This document shows positions 54,853 through 62,072 of a stretch of 64,000 bases of DNA, piece after piece. The DNA is from an uncultured Oscillospiraceae bacterium (GTDB taxonomy: Bacteria; Bacillota; Clostridia; Oscillospirales; Acutalibacteraceae): contig CAJJNV010000007.1 of NCBI GenBank assembly GCA_905193225.1, positions 1-64,000 of the forward strand, given 5' to 3'. Under the pieces are notes generated by a model. That model was given only the letters and a program-made list of their open reading frames with translations, did no database searches and was not told where the DNA came from. The stretch's first letter is position 1. Each line of letters opens with the position of its first letter. Made by a program: the position numbers and the translations under genes.

Positions 54853-54961
54853 CATTTTACCACATTTCTGCGAACCTTTCCACAAAAATAAAATAAAAAA
54901 AAAAAATATAAAAAAAATAGGTTTTAGGGGCTGTTATTTAGACGAACAATGTGGTAAAATG
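54853..54961. promoter_or_regulatory. Divergent promoters with an identical 14-base core (dut and nadB)
   Basis: AATGTGGTAAAATG occurs once on each strand (plus 54948-54961; minus 54853-54866). Each contains TGGTAAAAT, an extended -10 reading toward dut and nadB respectively. The region between is A-rich. A shared regulator site or simply twin promoters would explain it. Confidence 0.55.
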
Positions 54962-55004
54962 GAAAAGAATACAGAAATCTTTTTTTATATAGAAGGTTAA
55001 GTCT

Positions 55005-56468
55005 ATGGATAAACAATATGACGTTATAATTGCCGGATGCGGAGTGGGAGGACTCTACTGTGCCCTCAACATTCCCGAGGACAAAAAGGTGCTGCTTCTT
55101 TGCAAGGACGAAATGCTGCTTTCAAATACCGCTCTCGCCCAGGGAGGAGTCGCCGCCGTTCTCGACACCGCAAACGATTCCTACGACCTCCATTTCAACG
55201 ACACATTGATCGCAGGCCGTCAGGAAAACAACCACGATTCGGTGCGTGTACTTGTTACCGAAGGACCTAAGGATGTCCGCCGGATATACGAGGAATTTGA
55301 CGTTGATTTCGACAAAACCGAAACCGGCGAGCTTAATTCCACCCTCGAAGGCGGTCACAGTCGACGCAGAATAGTACACCACAAGGATTCCACCGGATAT
55401 GAAATTGCCTATCGTCTTTGCGAAGCGGTCAAAAAGAGGAAGAACGTTGAAATTTCCGATTTTTCTGTGCTTTTCAACCTCAAGCGGTTTGACGGAGGAT
55501 TTTTTGCATACATTTTGAAGGATGATGTGCCACATATTGTGGCCACGCCTTACGTGGTTCTTGCCACCGGCGGAATAGGTCAGGTATACCGCTATACCAC
55601 CAACTCGGCCATTGCTACCGGCGACGGAATCCGTCTCGCATACGACCTCGGCTGTAAAATTGCCCATCTCGATTATGTCCAGTTCCATCCCACCTCTTTC
55701 GCCGCCGACAAAACCAGCCGCCAGAAGTTTCTCATAAGCGAAGCGGTCAGGGGCGAGGGCGCATATCTTCTCAACTGCCACAAGGAACGCTTTATGCACC
55801 TTTACGATAAGCGGCTTGAGCTTGCTCCCCGCGATGTTGTGGCAAAATCGATAATTCTCGAAAGCCGCCGTCTGGCAAACGAAGATTTCTATCTCGACAT
55901 TGCATATAAGGGCGAGGAATTCCTCAAAAATCGCTTCCCCATGATTTACGAAAAGTGCCTTGAAAAGGGCGTAGATATAACCAAGGAGCCTATTCCCATC
56001 TTCCCCTGCCAGCACTATCTTATGGGCGGAATTGATGTTAACCTGAATTCCAAAACCGATATCGACCGTCTCTATGCGGTGGGCGAATGCTCCCACACCG
56101 GAGTGCACGGCGCCAACCGCCTTGCATCCAACTCCCTGCTTGAAGCCCTCGTTTTCGGCCGCCGCTCGGCCGAGGACATCACCAAAAAGAGCGAGGGCGA
56201 GCGTTTTGTACCCCCTGAATTCCCCGAGATTCCCGATATTTCGGGCGCACCCGTTCCCAAGGATATAGATAAGACTATAAATGATATTATGCAGCGTTCC
56301 ACCTTTGTTATTCCCGACCTTTCGGCCTGCCAGACCGGAATCAAGCAGGTCGACCGCTACCTCGAACGCCTTAAGAGCGGTCATTTTGCGATCACAAGGG
56401 AATACTGCGAAGCCCTGTCTCTCGCCACCGTGGCGCACATTATCTTAAAGGAGAAATTAAGCAAATGA
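55005..56468 (+). CDS. nadB: L-aspartate oxidase
   Basis: 487-residue flavoprotein that oxidises aspartate to iminoaspartate, the first step of de novo NAD synthesis. FAD motif IIAGCGVGGLYCALN at the N-terminus, LLSNTALAQGGVAAVLDTAN near 45, the catalytic and substrate residues in HLDYVQFHPTSFA, and GVHGANRLASNSLLEALVFG near 365-385. In anaerobes fumarate likely serves as electron acceptor. It overlaps nadC by four bases. nadA is missing from the cluster. Confidence 0.96.
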   Translation: MDKQYDVIIAGCGVGGLYCALNIPEDKKVLLLCKDEMLLSNTALAQGGVAAVLDTANDSYDLHFNDTLIAGRQENNHDSVRVLVTEGPKDVRRIYEEFDVDFDKTETGELNSTLEGGHSRRRIVHHKDSTGYEIAYRLCEAVKKRKNVEISDFSVLFNLKRFDGGFFAYILKDDVPHIVATPYVVLATGGIGQVYRYTTNSAIATGDGIRLAYDLGCKIAHLDYVQFHPTSFAADKTSRQKFLISEAVRGEGAYLLNCHKERFMHLYDKRLELAPRDVVAKSIILESRRLANEDFYLDIAYKGEEFLKNRFPMIYEKCLEKGVDITKEPIPIFPCQHYLMGGIDVNLNSKTDIDRLYAVGECSHTGVHGANRLASNSLLEALVFGRRSAEDITKKSEGERFVPPEFPEIPDISGAPVPKDIDKTINDIMQRSTFVIPDLSACQTGIKQVDRYLERLKSGHFAITREYCEALSLATVAHIILKEKLSK

Positions 56469-57307
56469 TACTGCCTAAATTCACGGTCGACGACATTATC
56501 ATAACCGCCCTTAAAGAAGATATAAACTATATAGACGTCGCAACCGACCTTACCCTCGACGAACAAAACATTCAGCAGGGTGTTTTTCTTGCCAAGGCAA
56601 GCGGTGTGCTTTGCGGAATAGACGCAGCGCTGCGGGTTTTCGAGCTGCTCAGCGACAAGTTTGAATACTCGGTTTATAAAAAGGACGGCGACAGAATAGA
56701 AAAGGGCGACATTATCGCCGAGATAAAAGGACCGGTCACATTCCTTTTAAAGGGTGAACGCACGGCCCTCAACATCCTTCAGCATATGTCGGGCATTGCC
56801 ACCGAAACGGCCAAGTGCGTCGACCTTGTTAAGGGTACAAAGGCAAGTATTGCCGACACAAGAAAGACCCTTCCCGGTCTCCGCGCTTTGCAGAAATATG
56901 CCGTCACCTGCGGCGGAGGAAAGAACCACCGCTACAACCTTTCCGACTGCGCCATGTTAAAGGACAACCACATCGACGCCTGCGGCGGAATCGAAAAGGC
57001 GGTATCCGTTTTAAGAGAAAAAATAGGCCACACCGTTAAAATAGAGGTCGAGACCCGCAACCTCGACGAGGTTGAGCAGGCCCTGCGCGCAAAAGCCGAC
57101 ATAATTATGCTCGACAATATGGACAACGATACAATGAAAAAAGCGGTCGAGCTGATAGACGGCCGCGCCCTTTCCGAAGCCTCGGGCGGCATAACCCACG
57201 ACACCATCGCCGGCGTTGCAAAAACGGGAGTGGACATCATTTCCGTAGGTGCGCTGACCCATTCGGTCAAGGCTTTCGACATATCTATGAAGATAAAGAA
57301 GCTATGA
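56465..57307 (+). CDS. nadC: Nicotinate-nucleotide diphosphorylase (carboxylating)
   Basis: 280 residues. Converts quinolinate and PRPP to nicotinate mononucleotide. Signatures: LNILQHMSGIATETAKCVDL, then TRKTLPGLRALQKYAVTCGG (about residues 132-151), LKDNHI and the phosphate site SEASGGITHDTIAGVAKTGV. The ATG is inside the nadB stop region and the gene overlaps ruvX by four bases, so the three are translationally linked. Confidence 0.97.
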   Translation: MILPKFTVDDIIITALKEDINYIDVATDLTLDEQNIQQGVFLAKASGVLCGIDAALRVFELLSDKFEYSVYKKDGDRIEKGDIIAEIKGPVTFLLKGERTALNILQHMSGIATETAKCVDLVKGTKASIADTRKTLPGLRALQKYAVTCGGGKNHRYNLSDCAMLKDNHIDACGGIEKAVSVLREKIGHTVKIEVETRNLDEVEQALRAKADIIMLDNMDNDTMKKAVELIDGRALSEASGGITHDTIAGVAKTGVDIISVGALTHSVKAFDISMKIKKL

Positions 57308-57732
57308 TAATTCTTTGCGTTGATTACGGAGACGCCAGAACGGGCCTTGCGGTTTGCGACAGGTCGGAAATTCTGGCAAGTCCCCTTTGCACGGTATTTG
57401 AAAAGGACAAAAATGCCCTTATACAAAAAATATCGCAGGTTGCTAAGGAACGCAAGGCCGAGCTTATAGTGGTGGGTGATCCGGTCAATATGGACGGCAG
57501 CCGAGGCTTTCGATCGGAACAGTGCCGGCAGTTTGCCGGGGAATTATCGGATTTTTGCGGTATTCCTTTCGATATGTGCGACGAACGGCTTACCACCGTC
57601 GCGGCACACAATGCCCTTAATTTCACCGATACGCGGGGAAAAAAGCGCAAAAACGTTGTGGACACCCTTTCGGCGGTCATGATACTTGAAGGATATATGG
57701 CAAGGAGAAAATCCGCCGGCGCAAGCGATTAA
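57304..57732 (+). CDS. ruvX: Putative pre-16S rRNA nuclease / Holliday junction resolvase-like RuvX (YqgF)
   Basis: 142-residue RNase H-fold protein with VDYGDARTGLAVCD at the N-terminus (first catalytic Asp), ELIVVGDPVNMDGSRGFRSE near 52 and the acidic CDERLTTVAAHNAL near 92. YqgF homologues process the 5' end of 16S rRNA. Last gene of the nad operon. The 105 bases that follow show no terminator. Confidence 0.93.
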   Translation: MIILCVDYGDARTGLAVCDRSEILASPLCTVFEKDKNALIQKISQVAKERKAELIVVGDPVNMDGSRGFRSEQCRQFAGELSDFCGIPFDMCDERLTTVAAHNALNFTDTRGKKRKNVVDTLSAVMILEGYMARRKSAGASD

Positions 57733-57837
57733 CGGCGCTTTAGTTTAACAGAAACCCAAAACGAGCGTCCGAGCGATACGGAGCATAAAGATAACGCACC
57801 AGTTCAAAACAGATAATCGGCTACGGAAGTGATTTTT

Positions 57838-60276
57838 GTGAAAAGACCGTTTTTTACGGTAGGATTTGCATTTTTCGCGGGTAATTTACTTGCTCTTCTG
57901 TTTTCAAAATTGATTCCGCTTTGGGCGGCCATAACCCTTCTCATTGCTGCGGCAGTCTGCGGGGCGCTTTGCAAAGTTTTAGAGGGCGGCGCAGTGTTCA
58001 AAAATACCACTGCTGCCCTCTTTTCTTTTTCGGCGGGGATTTTGGCGGCTATTCTTTCGACGGCCGTTTTTATATACCCCCTAAGCGATTTTTCCGATAA
58101 GCAAATAAACTTTTTGGCCAAGGTTATTGGAAATGTCGAATATAACGACGGCTACACGGTTGTTCCGGTGAAGGCCGACCTGAATTGGAAAAACATTATT
58201 GAAGATGAAAAATCGACCGACCCGCAATTCTCCGACAAAACCGACAACCAAACCGACAACAGCACAAACAGCACAAAGGGCACAAGCGGCACCTACAGCA
58301 ACAGCATAACAAACGGCACCGGCGTTGATAACATCGGTACCGATACTAACGGCGCAAACGTCACAGGCAGCGATAACGTCAGTGCCGATGCCCATAACGA
58401 TAACGGTGAGATCAGCGGCAACGACAACATCGCAGGCACAGGCAGCGGTAATACCGTAAATGCCGATAACAGCGACAGCTCCGACAGTCTTTCCGCCACG
58501 ATTATTTTGCGGGTTAAAAAACCGATAAACACATCTCCCGGCGACAGGGTTGACTGTATCGCCACTCTCAGCGACCCGCTGGCCGCATCGGACGGACAGC
58601 AGTTTTTAAGCCCGGTTTATCTATCCGGCGATTGCAGCAGCATTACCGTCACCGGCAAGGGCACAAAGGACCTGCTCTGCGCAGCTCAGATTTGCAAAAA
58701 AGCCATTGTCAACAGCGTGTTTTCGGTATTTTCCGATGATGTAGCGGGACTTATGACCGGCATCTCATTAAGCTTTACCGATCAAACTCCCTATTACATA
58801 ACCCGTGCATTAAGAATATGCTCTCTTTCCCATCTGACCTCGGTTTCCGGCCTGCACATCACCCTTCTGGCCGGCATAATAGCCTCTCTTCTTTCAAAGC
58901 TGAAAGGACGCAAGCTTTCGGGAATTTTGTCTCTTCTTCTTATATGGGCATTTGTTTTCATTTCGGGAATGCGGCTTCCCGCCATAAGAGCGGCGCTTAT
59001 GATGACGGTTATGATAGCGGGAGAATTCTTTCTCCGCCGGGCCGATTCCCTCAATTCCCTGGGACTTTCCTGCCTGCTGATATGTATGTTCATTCCCTTT
59101 TCGGCCGCCGACGTGGGCTTCATCTGTTCTGTGCTTGCCACCCTCGGAATCGTCACTTTGGCAACGCCGATCGGCAATTTCTTTTCAAGACATCTTAAAA
59201 ACAAAAGATTCCTGCGCCGCCTCATTCCCATAACCGACCTTGTTTCCATAACCTTAAGCTCCATGGTGTTCAGTTTACCGATACTGGTTTATTGCTTCGG
59301 AAGCTTTTCCTTTATTTCGGTCATTTCCAACATTCTCGTGACACCCTTTGCGGTGGTTTGCGTTGTGGGGTGCATCTTCGGCGGAGCGCTTTCGCTTCTT
59401 CCCGTTATAGGATTTATCGGCTATCCCCTGCTGCTTTGCGGCGGAGCGGTGGCAAAGTATTTTATATGGATAACCGGCCTTCTTTCAAAAATTCCCTTTG
59501 CGTCGGTATACACGCGATACGAGGCCATTTATGTCTTTCTCGTGATATTCTATCTTGTATTGCTGCTTGCCTTTATAAAGCGGCGTAATGATAAGGTGCT
59601 CAAAAAACGCACCGTAGCCCTTGTATCGATCATAATATCCTGTTCGCTGGCCGTTTGCTGCGCCGCTGCGGCGGTGGTGGACGGCAGCACATACGCCCTT
59701 TACAGCTGCGGCAGGGAGAAAAATACCGCTCTGCTGATAATTCACCAAAACAAGGCAATAATTATCGGCTGCGATAAAAAGCCGTCGGTCAACTATGAAA
59801 TGCTCAGCATTATGCGAAACAGCGGCATAGAAAGTCCAGAGCTTTTCATTCCACTTAAAGATTCATCGCCGCTGGGCGCATATTACATAACAAACAGCTG
59901 CTCGCCGAAGGCCGTTGCCGTGGCCGATAACGAGCAGTATCTGAGCCTCCTTTTAAAGCCTGCCCGGTCCCCGATTTTGACGCTTAGCGACCTTTTGAAC
60001 GGCAGCCTTCAAGGTGCAGACGATTTAGGCGATTTAAGCAATTTAGGCAATCTTTCCTTTTCCTTTGATCCGTCCCTTTCGGGGGCTGCAATAAATATGA
60101 ACGGGCAAATGATATTTGCCGGAGACAAAACTGCCGCATCGGGAAATTACGATTTTATCATTTCCCAAGGAGAATTCATCTTTTCGGACGGCAGCGTGTA
60201 CAAAGCCGAAGGCGCTCGAATTAAAACCGTTTTTTCCAAAACCACTGTCAGGAGATTTGATCAATGGCCAAAATAA
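57838..60276 (+). CDS. comEC: ComEC/Rec2-type DNA channel with degenerate C-terminal domain
   Basis: 812 residues. Residues about 1-75 hold three hydrophobic helices. The region about 132-217 is an insertion rich in Asn, Asp, Thr, Ser and Gly within the N-terminal OB-like segment. The competence domain (about 290-600) carries ICSLSHLTSVSGLHITLLAG and SGMRLPAIRAALMM, typical of ComEC. The C-terminal 190 residues occupy the place of the metallo-beta-lactamase domain but show no HxHxDH motif. GTG at 57838 fits CGGAAG upstream. DNA uptake is the family role; activity here is uncertain. Confidence 0.87.
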   Translation: MKRPFFTVGFAFFAGNLLALLFSKLIPLWAAITLLIAAAVCGALCKVLEGGAVFKNTTAALFSFSAGILAAILSTAVFIYPLSDFSDKQINFLAKVIGNVEYNDGYTVVPVKADLNWKNIIEDEKSTDPQFSDKTDNQTDNSTNSTKGTSGTYSNSITNGTGVDNIGTDTNGANVTGSDNVSADAHNDNGEISGNDNIAGTGSGNTVNADNSDSSDSLSATIILRVKKPINTSPGDRVDCIATLSDPLAASDGQQFLSPVYLSGDCSSITVTGKGTKDLLCAAQICKKAIVNSVFSVFSDDVAGLMTGISLSFTDQTPYYITRALRICSLSHLTSVSGLHITLLAGIIASLLSKLKGRKLSGILSLLLIWAFVFISGMRLPAIRAALMMTVMIAGEFFLRRADSLNSLGLSCLLICMFIPFSAADVGFICSVLATLGIVTLATPIGNFFSRHLKNKRFLRRLIPITDLVSITLSSMVFSLPILVYCFGSFSFISVISNILVTPFAVVCVVGCIFGGALSLLPVIGFIGYPLLLCGGAVAKYFIWITGLLSKIPFASVYTRYEAIYVFLVIFYLVLLLAFIKRRNDKVLKKRTVALVSIIISCSLAVCCAAAAVVDGSTYALYSCGREKNTALLIIHQNKAIIIGCDKKPSVNYEMLSIMRNSGIESPELFIPLKDSSPLGAYYITNSCSPKAVAVADNEQYLSLLLKPARSPILTLSDLLNGSLQGADDLGDLSNLGNLSFSFDPSLSGAAINMNGQMIFAGDKTAASGNYDFIISQGEFIFSDGSVYKAEGARIKTVFSKTTVRRFDQWPK

Positions 60277-61319
60277 CCGAAGCAACACTGAAAAATCAGC
60301 TTAAATCGGGAAATCTTTCCCCATTTTATCTTATTTACGGGGACGAGGACTACCTTATCCGTCTATACGCCGACCGCATAATTTCGGTGGCAGGCGGTCC
60401 TTTTGCCGACTTCAACATTTCAAAATTTCCCGAAGCAACCGACCTGACCGAGGCGGTCAACGCCCTTTGCCAAATGCCGGCCATGGGAGAAAAACGGGTG
60501 GCCGCCGTTTACAATCCCGATACGGCAAAGCTTTCGCAAAAAAGTCTTGATCTTTTGGAAAAATACCTTTCAGACCCTTCCCCAACAAGCGTTTTGGTCA
60601 TCTATTTCATCGGCAAAGGCATCGGAAATTCCTCGGCCTCCAAAAAACTGACCTCCCTTGCCACAAAAAGCGGCAGTCTTTTAAAGCTCGACCGTTTATC
60701 CCGGGGCGATCTTATAAAAATTCTGTGCAAAGGTGCGGCAAACCGCGGTTGCTCTATGTCGTCGGGGGTGGCATCGCTGCTGCTTGACTATTGCGGCGAC
60801 GATTTAAACACCTTAAACCGGGAGCTTGAAAAGCTTCGAGCCTATGCCGGCAACCGTCAGATAACCGACGGGGACATAAAACTGCTCTGCCCAAAAAGCA
60901 TAACCGAGGACGCCTTCGATATGGTGAGATTTATAAATTCCGGCGACCTAAACGGCGCTTTGACGGTGCTCGGCCGTCTTTTTGCGGCGCGGCAGGATCC
61001 GCAGGCCATTTTCGGCGCGCTGGTTTATTCCTACATCAATCTTTTCAGGATTATATCGGCAAAAAAGAGCCGCATAAGTCTTGATGAAACCGCAAAAAGA
61101 TTTAATATGAAAAGTGCTTATCCTCTCACCAAATCGAGAAGAGACGCAGAAAGCCTCGGCGAGGACAAGATAAAGCAAAGCCTGCTCACCCTTGATCTTT
61201 GCGACAAAAGCCTTAAATCCTCCGCCGCCGACAGCAGACTGCTGCTCGAAGAGACCCTCGTAAAGCTCTATGGCATCTCGACGGGAAAGGTCAGCCAAAA
61301 AAGCGGTGGAACTGTATGA
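60264..61319 (+). CDS. holA: DNA polymerase III subunit delta
   Basis: 351-residue clamp-loader subunit that opens the beta clamp. N-terminal SPFYLIYGDEDYLIRLYADR and LTSLATKSGSLLKLDRLSRG near 130-150, a helical AAA lid and a C-terminal domain with FGALVYSYINLFRIISAKKS. It overlaps comEC by 13 bases and the next gene by four. The comEC-holA order is common in Firmicutes. Confidence 0.94.
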   Translation: MAKITEATLKNQLKSGNLSPFYLIYGDEDYLIRLYADRIISVAGGPFADFNISKFPEATDLTEAVNALCQMPAMGEKRVAAVYNPDTAKLSQKSLDLLEKYLSDPSPTSVLVIYFIGKGIGNSSASKKLTSLATKSGSLLKLDRLSRGDLIKILCKGAANRGCSMSSGVASLLLDYCGDDLNTLNRELEKLRAYAGNRQITDGDIKLLCPKSITEDAFDMVRFINSGDLNGALTVLGRLFAARQDPQAIFGALVYSYINLFRIISAKKSRISLDETAKRFNMKSAYPLTKSRRDAESLGEDKIKQSLLTLDLCDKSLKSSAADSRLLLEETLVKLYGISTGKVSQKSGGTV

Positions 61320-61930
61320 TAAAGCTGAAAGAGGCAATCATTGTCGAAGGAAAATACGATAAAATAAAGCTTTCGTCCATAGTCGACGGACTGATAATCA
61401 CCACCGACGGCTTCGGCATTTTTAAGGACAAAGAGAAACGGGAGCTTATAAAACTTTTGGCAAAAAAGCGGGGCATAATCATTTTAACCGACAGCGACAG
61501 CGCCGGTTTTCTCATCCGTTCCCACATCAAAGGTTTTGTTAAGGAAGGCGAGATAAAAAACGTCTTTGTGCCCGACATTTTCGGAAAGGAAAAACGCAAA
61601 ACCGCCCCTTCAAAGGAAGGTAAATTAGGCGTTGAAGGCATAAGCTGTGAAATTCTCGAAAGCGCCCTTAAAAAGGCGGGAATTGCAAATTTGCAGGGGC
61701 AGAACGAAGGGCAGAACCAAGGACAGGACAAACAGCCGCAGCAAAGGGAGGTCACAAAAACCGATCTTTTTGAGGACGGCCTTTCGGGAGGCGCCGACAG
61801 CAAAGCAAAGCGTGCCCTGCTTTTATCACAGCTTGGCCTTCCCCGGCGTATGAGCACTAACACACTTCTCGAGGCCATAAATGCCCTTTATTCTTATGAA
61901 GAATATAAACAGGCGCTTTCCCGCATATAA
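61316..61930 (+). CDS. rnmV: Toprim-domain protein, RNase M5-like
   Basis: 204 residues. The Toprim core is clear: AIIVEGKYDKIKLSSIVDGL (catalytic Glu), IITTDGFGIFKDKEKRELIK and the DxD motif in IIILTDSDSAGFLIRSHIKG. RNase M5 matures 5S rRNA in Firmicutes. A Gln/Asn-rich stretch (about residues 124-144, GQNEGQNQGQDKQPQQ) interrupts the C-terminal part before a helical tail (DLFEDGLSGGADSKAKRALL), which matches the RNase M5 C-terminal domain. A truncated primase-like protein is the main alternative. Confidence 0.8.
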   Translation: MIKLKEAIIVEGKYDKIKLSSIVDGLIITTDGFGIFKDKEKRELIKLLAKKRGIIILTDSDSAGFLIRSHIKGFVKEGEIKNVFVPDIFGKEKRKTAPSKEGKLGVEGISCEILESALKKAGIANLQGQNEGQNQGQDKQPQQREVTKTDLFEDGLSGGADSKAKRALLLSQLGLPRRMSTNTLLEAINALYSYEEYKQALSRI

Positions 61931-62009
61931 CATATAGATGAGCATATCCCGTCTTTAAAATATTGCCCGCCGTTGGATATCGGCAGGCTTTGATTTACAA
62001 TATTTCAAA

Positions 62010-62044
62010 AAACCGGCGTTTCGCTTTTGACGAAACGCCGGTTT
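62010..62044. terminator. Bidirectional terminator between rnmV and PFOR
   Basis: A perfect 14-bp stem, AAACCGGCGTTTCG with CGAAACGCCGGTTT, around a seven-base loop. It is shared by the convergent rnmV and PFOR transcripts. Confidence 0.9.
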
Positions 62045-62072
62045 AATATTATGAGAAAACTTTTACGAGAAA

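Noticed and set aside
54853..54961. NiaR-type NAD operator upstream of nadB
   Set aside because: The inverted repeat coincides with two extended -10 elements 81 bases apart and does not resemble the compact operator of NAD repressors.
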